From Campylobacter coli (lineage in GTDB: Bacteria > Campylobacterota > Campylobacteria > Campylobacterales > Campylobacteraceae): a DNA stretch of 64,000 nt. Where the stretch lies: assembly GCA_039516895.1 (NCBI GenBank), contig CP154437.1:930001-994000 (forward strand), in the 5' to 3' direction. The notes beneath the pieces were generated by a model. That model was given only the letters and a program-made list of their open reading frames with translations, did not search any database and had not been told where the DNA came from. This document shows positions 1 to 8,833 of this stretch, piece after piece. How positions within the stretch are numbered: position 1 is the stretch's first letter; every line of letters starts with the position of its first letter. The position numbers and the translations under genes were made by a program.

Positions 1-406
1 TATTTACACTTTTTACTTCAAAAATATGAATTCTATTTTGCTTATCTTTAAAGATAAAATCAGGATAACTTGTGTGTTTTCTTGTATGATAATAATCAAA
101 TTTAATATTTGATTTATCTATGAAATTTTTTCCAAATAAATAAACTGTTTCGTCATCAACTTCTATAAATTTACAACATTTGCCTTTTGTTTTACTAAGA
201 ATTTTAAACCATTCCTCTTCGGCTTCACTATCAAATTGAAATTCCTCTTCTTTATTAGTCCAAATCCCACTCGCTCCCCATAAATCAATCTTAAACAGAT
301 TTGTATGGGTAATTTAGCAAGCAGTATCTACATTATTTGTATTATCGGTAAAGCATACGCTATCCGATTTTTTGTTGCCAAAATGTTCCCATTGAAATGA
401 CGGCAA
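1..406 (-). pseudogene. PD-(D/E)XK nuclease-like C-terminal fragment, interrupted
   Basis: The minus strand shows an open frame running off the left edge. It carries YPDFIF followed by IHIFEVKS, the spacing of a PD-(D/E)XK nuclease core (D, then E-x-K), as found at the C-terminus of type III restriction or DEAD/DEAH helicase-nuclease proteins. A TAA lies in frame at 314-316, yet the codons on both sides read as continuous protein-like sequence, so I call it a broken gene. The N-terminal part is missing, because the open frame begins only about 40 bases inside the end of the helicase gene upstream. It sits directly downstream of the helicase gene that stops at 408. It could instead be a short gene starting after the stop. 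The nuclease assignment is inferred from the motif only. Confidence 0.5.
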
Positions 407-407
407 T

Positions 408-2465
408 CTATACTGAGATACTATGAATTTCCCCGAAGATATTTTTTATCCCCTGATTAAAATCCGTAGTTTTATCAACATATAAAATACGAAGATTTTT
501 AATCGCTCGTGTAACAGACATATACAAAAGATTTTTGACTCTTGTAATTTTCTCCTTTTTTTCGTTGTTTAGAAAATTCTGACATTGATAATGAGAAAAA
601 TAATAATCGAAATAGTTCCCATCTCTACCAAAAGCATTTCCCATAATGATAATTACATTATCAAATTCCAAACCTTTTGTTCCGTGATATGTATGATAAA
701 CCACATCCCCATTAGTTTCTCTTTTGATAAATCGATGCCACGATTCGCAAATTGATATTTCAAGATTAAGTATTACTTCTAATTTCTCCGTAGCTTCTTG
801 GTTTTCTGTTCCATTTGGAAACAGAATTCCTGCAATTTTTTGTTTTACATCAGTTAATGATAAATTTTCCACATCCAAAATAGATTTCAAAAATGTAGTA
901 CAATGCCCTGAAAAATCTTGATTTGCTATGTTAATAAGACTATTTAAATACTCAACAAATGTGCTTCCGGCTGCTTGGTTAAGGTTTGATATAAATGCTC
1001 GAAGATCGCCTAAATTCATTTTTTGTTTCAGTTCGATCGGCAAAAACTCCGCAATTTGTGTTTGCGGATCACGAAGCTTAGAGTGTATGTCCATGATCTT
1101 ATAGTATATCAATTGAGCATTTCCTAATTTTTTTATATCGTCGCTGAGCAACTCAGTGTTTAATACATCATAATTACCACCTTTATAAATATCAGCTTCT
1201 TTAAATGCATTATAAAGAACACCAAAACCACTGTATTCTGCAACGGAACTATTAGTTAATAGAAAGCAGTGCAGTTTGTTGTTATTATTTATACTCCATT
1301 GCTCCTTATATTTTTCCAAAAACGCATCTACTTCTTCCAATGTTCCTTGATAAAACTTTATACTACCTCCTGCGCTATCACTAAAAATAGAACGTTGTTT
1401 GATTTCATCATTCCTAATTCTATTGGCAATAGTTATAATTTCCTTGGCAGAACGGCGATTGAAGATTTTATTTATTACCACAATTCCATTGAGTCGAGCT
1501 TTGATTTCGTCACCTATACCATCATCGTAAATATTTTGCGCACTATCCCCAAAATACCCAACGCAAAAAGGATGATTAATCTCTTTCGAATATTCAATCA
1601 GTGAAGATAAAATATCAATTACATACGGATTTGTGTCTTGATATTCATCAACAAAAATATAAGGATATTTATCAATAATTATTTGTTTTAAAGTGTCGTA
1701 TTTTAAAACTATTTCTCGTGCATATTCAAGCAAAGTGTCGTGGCTAATTCGCATTTTATGTAATGCATCATTATTGTATCGTGCATCATAAGCAACGGTT
1801 TCATATCTTCGCTGTTTTTGCTCAATTGCTATTATGCATTTCCTGTAATTATCAAGCTTAAATAATGATGTAATAATTTTCTTGAAGTTCTTAATATTGC
1901 GTAGTATAGAAGGATAATCACACAATTTATCTGAAAAACTTGCCTTTATTTCCGCAGCGGGTTTATTATATACTCCATAAAACAGATTCTTATTATAAAG
2001 CATAATCTCAAATAAAGCGTTCTTTTTATCCTCTGATAATGTTTGATAATTTACAAAGTTTCTATCGTTTGATATTTTTTCTTCTATTATAGCGATTTCT
2101 CTTTTTAATTTGTTAAAATGTATTTCAACTAACTGAGGCTGATAGTGTTGAATTACATCCCACATTCTATCGTGGATCGTAGAAACTGTTGCTAAGCTGG
2201 AATTACCTAATCGTTGTTTTATTTCTTCCGCCGCAACATTAGTAAATGTAATACAAATTACATTATGATTGTGATATTTTAGGGATTCACCTTTTTTCGA
2301 GATTAGGTATTTCAAGCTTTCCACTAAGGAGTATGTCTTACCGGCCCCTGCTCCTGCATTGAAAATAAAACTCGTATCATCATCTATGCAAGCAAAGATC
2401 TTTTTGTTGATATTATTTTCGATGGTTTTGTTTCTTTCCGAAATAATTGATAACATTTTACTCAT
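408..2465 (-). CDS. UvrD/Rep-like superfamily 1 helicase (Gabija GajB-like)
   Basis: Predicted ATP-dependent DNA helicase of 685 aa. Visible motifs are Walker A GAGAGKT (about residues 38-44), motif Ia TFTNVAAEE (about 73), motif II VDEYQDT (about 270), motif V YHGTKGLEF (about 597) and motif VI SVTRAIKNL (about 650). Its start overlaps the stop of the upstream OLD-family nuclease gene by 8 bases, which implies translational coupling. An adjacent class 2 OLD nuclease plus UvrD-like helicase is the hallmark of the Gabija anti-phage system (GajA/GajB). Both proteins are longer than the usual GajA and GajB, so 'Gabija-like' is the safest name. A second in-frame ATG at 2456 is a possible start. 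A housekeeping UvrD is unlikely given the neighbours. Confidence 0.8.
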   Translation of the reverse strand: MSKMLSIISERNKTIENNINKKIFACIDDDTSFIFNAGAGAGKTYSLVESLKYLISKKGESLKYHNHNVICITFTNVAAEEIKQRLGNSSLATVSTIHDRMWDVIQHYQPQLVEIHFNKLKREIAIIEEKISNDRNFVNYQTLSEDKKNALFEIMLYNKNLFYGVYNKPAAEIKASFSDKLCDYPSILRNIKNFKKIITSLFKLDNYRKCIIAIEQKQRRYETVAYDARYNNDALHKMRISHDTLLEYAREIVLKYDTLKQIIIDKYPYIFVDEYQDTNPYVIDILSSLIEYSKEINHPFCVGYFGDSAQNIYDDGIGDEIKARLNGIVVINKIFNRRSAKEIITIANRIRNDEIKQRSIFSDSAGGSIKFYQGTLEEVDAFLEKYKEQWSINNNNKLHCFLLTNSSVAEYSGFGVLYNAFKEADIYKGGNYDVLNTELLSDDIKKLGNAQLIYYKIMDIHSKLRDPQTQIAEFLPIELKQKMNLGDLRAFISNLNQAAGSTFVEYLNSLINIANQDFSGHCTTFLKSILDVENLSLTDVKQKIAGILFPNGTENQEATEKLEVILNLEISICESWHRFIKRETNGDVVYHTYHGTKGLEFDNVIIIMGNAFGRDGNYFDYYFSHYQCQNFLNNEKKEKITRVKNLLYMSVTRAIKNLRILYVDKTTDFNQGIKNIFGEIHSISV

Positions 2466-4464
2466 CCTCGCTTAAAGACTTTTTAATATGCTCCAATCCT
2501 TTCAAAATATACTTTGGCAAAGCAGGAAGACTTTTTTCATCACTAACTATTAGGCTGTATAGTATGTTATTTGAAAATTGACTTTTATCCTCACTCAATT
2601 TTACTTGCCACCAATAGGAATTCTTCTGATTATTTTTGACATCTGTTTTTATTCGCTCTTTAAATAATTGTGGTTTCAAATTCTTCAAAATTGCATTCAA
2701 TAGACTATTATCATAATTGGTTAGAATATACGATTCTTCAAAACTTGTTGGAAAATATCGACCTACCTTGGTTTGGTATGCTACATAAATATTATCGTCT
2801 TTTAAAAACTCTGGAATAGATTGAAGTTCATCTATATGATAAAACGCCTTAATAGTTTGATTTGTAGTTTTGCGATTTGCAAGAGTTGATATTTGCTTGT
2901 ATTTATCTTTTTCTCCCTTTGTTCTCTTTATATCTAAGTCGGTTATAATTAACACGGGTATATCTAACAATTTTAAAAGTTTAGTATATACTAAGGCGTG
3001 AGCACCATTTATATTAAAAACAGATATATAAAATTTATCCAAATCTTTGTTTTGTTCAACATAATATGGCAATAAGGAATACTCAGAAACACCCTCCACC
3101 ATAATTATTGCATCCGAGAAAAATAATTCTGAAACTTTAAATTTGATATGGGTTTTTAAGAATTTTAAGCTTTCCTCTTTCGTAGCATTGTCTTCAACAA
3201 TTTTATCATCATCCAATACCACTACTTTGGAATAACCGTTTTTTATAGTTATATAGTTTATGCTGTTGAATGTGTTTCCACTATGTATCTTACTATTAAC
3301 TATGTGGGCAGAATGCGTAGTAATAATTAGCTGACTATTGACATTCTTGTGCTTACCCTCAAACAATGTAGCAATAGATTCATTAATGTTTTTAATGAAA
3401 ACCTCTTGCATTTGGGGATGCATATATGTTTCAGGTTCTTCTATGGCTATCAAATTCACCTTGCTGTTGAAAGATGTATCCGGATATTTCTCCATATAAT
3501 CAATTAAGCTTGCAAGGATCATCATCAGATTTGTGTATCCTAAGCCAAATTGATTTTCTGGAATATTCATGCCTTTTTCGACATATTCGTATTTTATCAA
3601 GTTGCTCATCAGCTTTTTGAAGGATAGATCAGCTGATAGTAATACTTGTAGTTTTTCTTTGGAAACAATTTTAGAAAGAGATGTATTTATATAGCTGGTG
3701 TGTTGATCGTCTACAGTTTTAGTTAATGTTTTATTTATTTCATTTATCTGACTTTGGATAATTTCTCGATTCGTAGGATCAATTACTTTTTCGTATCTAT
3801 ACTTAACTATCTTATTGAATGCTTCCGATAAACACTGTTCACTATGGATATTGTTTGCAGCAATTGGTGTGATTTCGATTAAACTTCCTAATTTAAATCC
3901 CTCTACCTTTTGCATATTGCAATTGTAGTAATTCAAAGAAAAATCCTCGTTATCAATCAATTGCAACACTCTTTTTAGTTGCGTCCTTTCGTCGAACGGC
4001 AAAACAAGCGTTTTAAGGTGATCTTCAAACAAAATTTTATCGACAACTTCATACTTTGCAAATATGACCAACTCGCCTTTTTTCACATTATCCAAAGTAA
4101 AAAAAGGAATTAAATTAGTGATTAAATCTTTATTGTTCTTATCTATACCTATGATGATTTTAAAATCAATAGAGGGTGTATTGTCTTTATCCGACGAATA
4201 TGAAGCCAATAATTGTTTCAAATACTGAAAATTAAAATCGGAGGAAATAAATTTGTTGGATTTTATGAGTTTTATTAAGACTTGAATGACTGTGCTTTTT
4301 CCACTATTGTTTTTGCCTACGACTAAAGTGGTTGTTGGTGCCACATTAATCTTGCCATCTTCCTTTAATTGGGTTTCATAACTTTCAGCATCAACAAATT
4401 CAACGGTATTGTATTCCATCCCGAACTTTCGAAAGTTTGTCATTTGTACGCTCTTTAAATACAT
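2458..4464 (-). CDS. OLD-family ATPase/TOPRIM nuclease (Gabija GajA-like)
   Basis: A 668-aa protein with an N-terminal ABC-type ATPase: FRKFG start, Walker A GKNNSGKST at 50-58, Walker B IAIEEPETYMHP near 343 and an H-loop TTHSAHIV near 383. A C-terminal TOPRIM domain shows IMVEGVSEYSLLP near 455 and IITDLDIKR near 505. This is the layout of overcoming-lysogenization-defect (OLD) nucleases. Followed directly by a UvrD-like helicase, it matches the class 2 / Gabija arrangement, in which the nuclease cuts DNA when nucleotide levels fall. An AGGTG ribosome-binding site precedes the ATG at 4464. The gene is 20 bases downstream of the restriction endonuclease gene and probably shares its transcript. 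The nuclease class is well supported; phage defence is inferred. Confidence 0.8.
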   Translation of the reverse strand: MYLKSVQMTNFRKFGMEYNTVEFVDAESYETQLKEDGKINVAPTTTLVVGKNNSGKSTVIQVLIKLIKSNKFISSDFNFQYLKQLLASYSSDKDNTPSIDFKIIIGIDKNNKDLITNLIPFFTLDNVKKGELVIFAKYEVVDKILFEDHLKTLVLPFDERTQLKRVLQLIDNEDFSLNYYNCNMQKVEGFKLGSLIEITPIAANNIHSEQCLSEAFNKIVKYRYEKVIDPTNREIIQSQINEINKTLTKTVDDQHTSYINTSLSKIVSKEKLQVLLSADLSFKKLMSNLIKYEYVEKGMNIPENQFGLGYTNLMMILASLIDYMEKYPDTSFNSKVNLIAIEEPETYMHPQMQEVFIKNINESIATLFEGKHKNVNSQLIITTHSAHIVNSKIHSGNTFNSINYITIKNGYSKVVVLDDDKIVEDNATKEESLKFLKTHIKFKVSELFFSDAIIMVEGVSEYSLLPYYVEQNKDLDKFYISVFNINGAHALVYTKLLKLLDIPVLIITDLDIKRTKGEKDKYKQISTLANRKTTNQTIKAFYHIDELQSIPEFLKDDNIYVAYQTKVGRYFPTSFEESYILTNYDNSLLNAILKNLKPQLFKERIKTDVKNNQKNSYWWQVKLSEDKSQFSNNILYSLIVSDEKSLPALPKYILKGLEHIKKSLSEDE

Positions 4465-4484
4465 AAAATCACCTACTTTGTAAA

Positions 4485-6449
4485 TTAAATTGAATTTTTT
4501 ATACAGCCATCATACCACATATGTGGCGGGAGTGCTAAATTGAATGCCTCCTCGAAAATCGGGTACAATTCTTTATATGTTCTACCGTTAGACACAATTT
4601 TCTTTAATTCCGATGTTTGCAACGGAATAATTTTCATACCATTTACAGATTTAGAATAGTCCTGAGTATCATAAAACGGCATTGATTTTCTACCTCTAAA
4701 ATCAGCAATTACATTAATATCAAGGTAGTTAGTTGCAAAAACGCAGTATGAATTAAGATTTCCTGTGCGTATTAAATGTCTTCCTAAGTGTCTTGATACC
4801 GGCTCCATTTCCATTCTGCGCTGGTTCGTGCTATCTGCAAGTGTCGCTTCAAGAAGTAATGTATGTTCTGGATAAGCTTCAGTTGCACAATATTCATAAA
4901 CAATATCGGCTTCACCGCCTGCAGCGTGTGTTTTGGGAAGGAGATCAGCGTCAAGCGAAAGTTTCATATAATCAAGAATTTTTCCTTGTCTTTCACTTGC
5001 TTTATACCACAAGATTCCCAATACATACTCAAAAATGGTAGGCACATCAGCGTTATCAGTAACCATATTTCTAATTTCAGTATCGTTTCTATCTTCAAAA
5101 TAATCAAGCAATGACAGCAAATTTTCATCAGTAAATTTAGTATCGATAAGGTGTTGCAATCTCTGATAACGATTATCCTCTAAGGCTTCACGAGCTGCTT
5201 CAATAGTAGTTACACTTAATCCGAGCTCCTCATTAATACCATCAATAATCGTATCGTCACTAACAACAAGGCAAGCCGAAATACTTTCAATACTGCAATT
5301 TTCATAAAGTAATTCAGACTTAACAAAAATATCTGAATACAGTTGATCCATAACAGATTTGAAAAAATATTGCGGAACGACATCTAATTTAACTGTATCA
5401 TCTTCGAATAGTACAATATCAGTAGTTTTTATGTAACGACGATTTAAATCAAGGTAATCAGAAAGAGTAGCCTTAGCTTTAAATAAATGCATTGTTTTAA
5501 AAAACGCCTTTTTAAACTCAATTTCTCCAGTAACACCATTAAACAATGTAACTTTTAAATGATCTGAAGGAAATTTACTGATTGCAGTTTCAGAAGTAGT
5601 ATCAAATAAGTAACTACGCCACCATTTCCCGATTTTTATGTCTTTAGTCGCAGAATAAACAGATGGCAAACTATCAATATCATCTTCCACAAAAACTCTA
5701 TATAATGCTCCATACAATTTAAAATATGGCTTGTCGTACTGTCGGCTTTTTCTGTTCAGCCCGATTTCACATATTAAGCTTTCTGTAACATCGTTTTCAA
5801 TAAAGTAGTCTAATGCCGTGTTATAGTTATTCATATTCATTAGACGATTTATTATAATGTTATCAATCGTGGTATCATTAGTTCTTAATTTTTTGATTCC
5901 CTCGATGATTTCATCCGTTTCATTCGCACCTACACACAAAGGCAGTAAATATGTATACTCATCAAGTGTCAAATAATCAACTTTACTTAATAAATAAAGT
6001 AATACTAAAAATGGTCTTACAGTTTGTCCCTCTACTGTATAAGAAGTTTTCAACAACTGTTTTAAATAAATAAAGCTATCTTTTGCAATTTGAAATTGAT
6101 TATCTGACGAGAAATCATTTTCAGAACTAATATGTAGCAATGCCTTGCCAGCGTCACTTAGCTTTCTGTTTTCATTAATTAAACCAATATCAACTAAACC
6201 CGAAGTTTTTTCACGGGCATCTTTCGGTTTGTTTTTTGCATTGCCTTCTACAAATCCTTTTTGTTTTATAAAGTCATAATAACGAGCTTGCAACTCATTA
6301 TTTCCAGACCAGTTAATATTTTGATTTTCCCTTAAAATCCAAAACTCATTCAAAAGAGAAAGCTGTTCTTCTATTGTTTTGTTAAAATTCTTTGTTCTAA
6401 AGCTTGTTGTCCCCAAACTCCAACAAAAGCTTTTATAAGGTATATTCAT
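4485..6449 (-). CDS. AlwI-type type II restriction endonuclease
   Basis: A 654-aa protein whose N-terminus (KSFCWSLGTTSFRT) and C-terminal half resemble the AlwI restriction endonuclease family. A PD-(D/E)XK-like centre is visible as GGEADIVYEY near residue 512, then LLLEATLAD near 533, followed by RRMEMEPVSRHLGRH. AlwI enzymes cut at a fixed distance from an asymmetric sequence. Specificity here is not proven, but the two adjacent adenine methyltransferases fit a non-palindromic target needing one enzyme per strand. A very strong Shine-Dalgarno (AAGGAGGAG) precedes the ATG at 6449, and the start lies 12 bases after the upstream methyltransferase gene ends. It is part of the minus-strand run beginning at the C-protein gene. 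The family call rests on recalled similarity. Confidence 0.72.
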   Translation of the reverse strand: MNIPYKSFCWSLGTTSFRTKNFNKTIEEQLSLLNEFWILRENQNINWSGNNELQARYYDFIKQKGFVEGNAKNKPKDAREKTSGLVDIGLINENRKLSDAGKALLHISSENDFSSDNQFQIAKDSFIYLKQLLKTSYTVEGQTVRPFLVLLYLLSKVDYLTLDEYTYLLPLCVGANETDEIIEGIKKLRTNDTTIDNIIINRLMNMNNYNTALDYFIENDVTESLICEIGLNRKSRQYDKPYFKLYGALYRVFVEDDIDSLPSVYSATKDIKIGKWWRSYLFDTTSETAISKFPSDHLKVTLFNGVTGEIEFKKAFFKTMHLFKAKATLSDYLDLNRRYIKTTDIVLFEDDTVKLDVVPQYFFKSVMDQLYSDIFVKSELLYENCSIESISACLVVSDDTIIDGINEELGLSVTTIEAAREALEDNRYQRLQHLIDTKFTDENLLSLLDYFEDRNDTEIRNMVTDNADVPTIFEYVLGILWYKASERQGKILDYMKLSLDADLLPKTHAAGGEADIVYEYCATEAYPEHTLLLEATLADSTNQRRMEMEPVSRHLGRHLIRTGNLNSYCVFATNYLDINVIADFRGRKSMPFYDTQDYSKSVNGMKIIPLQTSELKKIVSNGRTYKELYPIFEEAFNLALPPHMWYDGCIKNSI

Positions 6450-6461
6450 AACAGCTCCTCC

Positions 6462-7382
6462 TTAATAATTTAAGATTAAGACTTCTTCGGAAGTGGAAAT
6501 CCTATCTTTAGTTTGATAATTTGAATTAGAATAGCTGTAATTCAACGATATAGGTCTATATTTATCACTATTTTTGTTGAGCCATTCAATCAAAATATGA
6601 TTTTCTTTGCCCTTGCTTCTAAGAACATTAGAAAATGCAAAACGAATATTTTTTTCGGAAAGTGTGTCTAAAAACGCTAACAAATCACGCTCAGATTCTT
6701 CATTCCAGCCGCCTTGTTCATTGTAAGTCGCACAAGTAATAAGATACGGTGGATCGACATATACAAAATCATTACTATCTAATTCTGAAATATCAAATTC
6801 CCTGAAATCTTTACAAGTGAACATACAATTTTGTTCTTTTATTCTGTCAATAAATGCAGATAATTTATCTGCCATTTTTCGATTAAAATCTCGCTTTCCG
6901 ACAGGTAAATTAAATTCCCCACAGGAATTAAAACGAATTTGATTATTGAAAGAGTAAACAATTAAAACATATAACATTATATAGTAGTAATAGTCAAAGT
7001 TTCCATTAGCTTTTCTTTGGTTAAATTCAGCTCGCAATTGTAAGAATTTCTCTTTATTGTACGAACCTAACCCCTTACTGCTTTCACATTTGTAATAATC
7101 ATATCCGTTTTTACTTACAAGAGATAATTGGTATTTATCAATAATTTGATAAATCCATTCAAATGTAGATTCTTTATCCAAATTCTTTAGTGCATTGTAA
7201 AGGTATAGCAAGTTTTGGTTTAAATCATTGTATATAATTGTGTTTGCATCAATATTTACCCCTACATTACAACCCCCGCAGAATAGATCAACAAAAATAT
7301 CAATATCTTCAGAGAAGTATGGCAATATCTGAGATAGTAATTTAAACTTTCCGCCCGTATAATTAAGTGGAGACTGAATCAT
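6462..7382 (-). CDS. D12-class DNA N6-adenine methyltransferase (Dam-like)
   Basis: Predicted to transfer a methyl group from S-adenosylmethionine to adenine N6 in the target of the linked endonuclease. The 306-aa product has the N-terminal NYTGGKFKLL signature of Dam/D12 enzymes, motif I VDLFCGGCNVG (about residues 30-40) and catalytic motif IV VDPPY (about 208). I place the start at the ATG at 7382 (MIQSPLNY): it follows a GAGGAG ribosome-binding site and lies one base after the upstream methyltransferase stop. A longer reading from 7430 would overlap that gene by 47 bases and adds a non-conserved leader. Dam-like enzymes often recognise GATC, which would suit an AlwI-type GGATC target, but that is inference. 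Confidence 0.88.
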   Translation of the reverse strand: MIQSPLNYTGGKFKLLSQILPYFSEDIDIFVDLFCGGCNVGVNIDANTIIYNDLNQNLLYLYNALKNLDKESTFEWIYQIIDKYQLSLVSKNGYDYYKCESSKGLGSYNKEKFLQLRAEFNQRKANGNFDYYYYIMLYVLIVYSFNNQIRFNSCGEFNLPVGKRDFNRKMADKLSAFIDRIKEQNCMFTCKDFREFDISELDSNDFVYVDPPYLITCATYNEQGGWNEESERDLLAFLDTLSEKNIRFAFSNVLRSKGKENHILIEWLNKNSDKYRPISLNYSYSNSNYQTKDRISTSEEVLILNY

Positions 7383-7383
7383 A

Positions 7384-8436
7384 TCACTGCTCCTCATTGA
7401 AACAAGTACACAAAAACAATCGCTCTGCATTGTCTGAGATATTAGATTTACCTGCTGAAAAAGCTTTATAGTTTTCTGAAAAGACTTTCACTGTTCCTTT
7501 GCTTTGTAATATACGCATTATATCTTCATCTGAAATTTTAGCATTTGAACGACCATTTCCCTTAGTAGCCATATTGTTATATGAAAACAAAATGTATCTT
7601 GCATTTATATTTTTAATCAAGTCTTCAAAAGCTTCCGTTGCACTTTGAGTACAATATCTGCTCTTCATTTTTGTTCTATCCATTTTCTTTGCGACGCCAT
7701 AAACATCAGGCTTTTCCCATCGTGCAACATTCTCAAGCAAATGATATGCATCGCAATATTGGCGAGAATTATATGGAGGATCAATGTAAATTAAATCCGC
7801 TGTAATATCTTTTACCAACTCATTGGCGTCTTTATTAAAACATTTATTATTAGAATTATTATGAACCTCTGCTAAAGGAACGAAAAGTTCAAGCGAAGCA
7901 TTAAACCCTGCACCTTTGCGGTATGCATCATAATGTCCACAAGTCTTCGCAATCTTATCCATAGCATATAATAGTGAAGTTATCAAGATTGCTCGTTCTC
8001 GTTCGTTAATCTTACCAGCAACGAAATTTTTTTCTATATCTTCTCTTACGAAGCCAATTTTAGAGCAATCATTATAGCTAAAATAAGTATTAGCAAAATT
8101 ATCTGTCATATAATTAGCTTCAAAATCTACATAAGAATTGTAATGAACAATATAATCTATTATTAATTGTGGATTATATTCCTGAGCGCCAAACCAAGCT
8201 AGATTACAAATAAAATTGCTATACATCAAATCGTTTGTGGTGATAATTTTATCCGTAAAAGCTGATGAAACCGCACCTGTACCGGCAAAAATATCAGCAA
8301 CAGATTCAATTTTTTCACATTCCTCATTAACAACCTTAGTGATAAAAGGGAGGAGCTTATATTTGTTTCCCAAATATCTTCGGTTATTTATCAATGATGT
8401 TTTATATAATTTTGCATTATCTGTTGCCATCATCAT
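7384..8436 (-). CDS. Second D12-class DNA N6-adenine methyltransferase
   Basis: A 350-aa D12-class adenine methyltransferase. It has an N-terminal RYLGNKYKLL (about residue 19), an SAM-binding motif I DIFAGTGAVSSAF (about 48-60) and catalytic motif IV YIDPPYNSRQY (about 213). It is clearly distinct from the downstream Dam-like enzyme, so this restriction system carries two methyltransferases, as expected when the two strands of the recognition site differ. Three consecutive ATG codons begin the gene. The AGAGGA ribosome-binding site is best spaced for the second (8433), so the true start may be 3-6 bases inside. It is read after the C-protein gene across a gap of about 38 bases. Confidence 0.85.
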   Translation of the reverse strand: MMMATDNAKLYKTSLINNRRYLGNKYKLLPFITKVVNEECEKIESVADIFAGTGAVSSAFTDKIITTNDLMYSNFICNLAWFGAQEYNPQLIIDYIVHYNSYVDFEANYMTDNFANTYFSYNDCSKIGFVREDIEKNFVAGKINERERAILITSLLYAMDKIAKTCGHYDAYRKGAGFNASLELFVPLAEVHNNSNNKCFNKDANELVKDITADLIYIDPPYNSRQYCDAYHLLENVARWEKPDVYGVAKKMDRTKMKSRYCTQSATEAFEDLIKNINARYILFSYNNMATKGNGRSNAKISDEDIMRILQSKGTVKVFSENYKAFSAGKSNISDNAERLFLCTCFNEEQ

Positions 8437-8474
8437 TGTCCTCTTTTCATAATCTTATTTACTATATATAACAA

Positions 8475-8693
8475 TTAAATTCCTTCAAACAATTCGGATA
8501 TTGTTACGCCTAATCCGTTTGCTATTTTTTCAATATTCTTTAAAGCTATATTTCGTTTTCCTAACTCAACACTCGCAAAATAAGTGCGGTCCATACCAAT
8601 TTTCAACGCAAATTTCTCTTGGCTTAATCCTGTTTGACTGCGTAATTCTCTAATTCTATTACCAACTCTTTCAGTAATCATTGTATTATCCAT
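8475..8693 (-). CDS. XRE-family regulator, probable restriction-modification controller (C protein)
   Basis: A small helix-turn-helix protein of 72 aa. The pattern GNRIRELRSQTGLSQEKFA..MDRTYFASVELGKRNIALKNIEKIANGLG is the classic XRE fold seen in C proteins, which bind C-boxes to delay endonuclease expression when a restriction system enters a new cell. I choose the ATG at 8693 because an AGGAG lies 10 bases upstream. A reading from 8726 adds 11 residues and would be nearly leaderless relative to the predicted -10 element, which is also seen among C genes. It is first in the methyltransferase-endonuclease run, the usual C-gene position, and two C-box-like repeats lie just upstream. Confidence 0.78.
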   Translation of the reverse strand: MDNTMITERVGNRIRELRSQTGLSQEKFALKIGMDRTYFASVELGKRNIALKNIEKIANGLGVTISELFEGI

Positions 8694-8731
8694 AGCAAGC
8701 AGGCTCCTAACAATATAATTAGACATTTTAT

Positions 8732-8737
8732 ATTATA
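8732..8737 (-). promoter_or_regulatory. -10 element of the restriction operon
   Basis: TATAAT reads on the minus strand here, immediately upstream of the controller gene and just downstream of the C-box-like repeats. This is the position expected for the autoregulated promoter of a C-protein operon. Confidence 0.5.
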
Positions 8738-8743
8738 TAAGAA

Positions 8744-8778
8744 AACGGACTATAAGACAACCGTTTATAAGCAACTTT
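8744..8778 (-). promoter_or_regulatory. Tandem C-box-like operator
   Basis: On the minus strand two imperfect direct copies occur: GTTGCTTATAAACGGTT and, adjoining it, GTTGTCTTATAGTCCGTTT. The second closely resembles the C-box core CTTATAGTCCGT bound by restriction-system controller proteins. Two adjacent boxes, one for activation and one for repression, are typical. They end a few bases upstream of the predicted -10. Confidence 0.6.
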
Positions 8779-8833
8779 TTTAATTTTTGTCGAATACAAT
8801 CTATCTTGTAGATAAACTGTACTCGACTTATTA

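Noticed and set aside
1269-1604. Open frame of 111 codons on the plus strand within the helicase gene
   Set aside because: It is antisense to a well-supported helicase with all motifs, lacks a ribosome-binding site and reads as low-complexity hydrophobic sequence.
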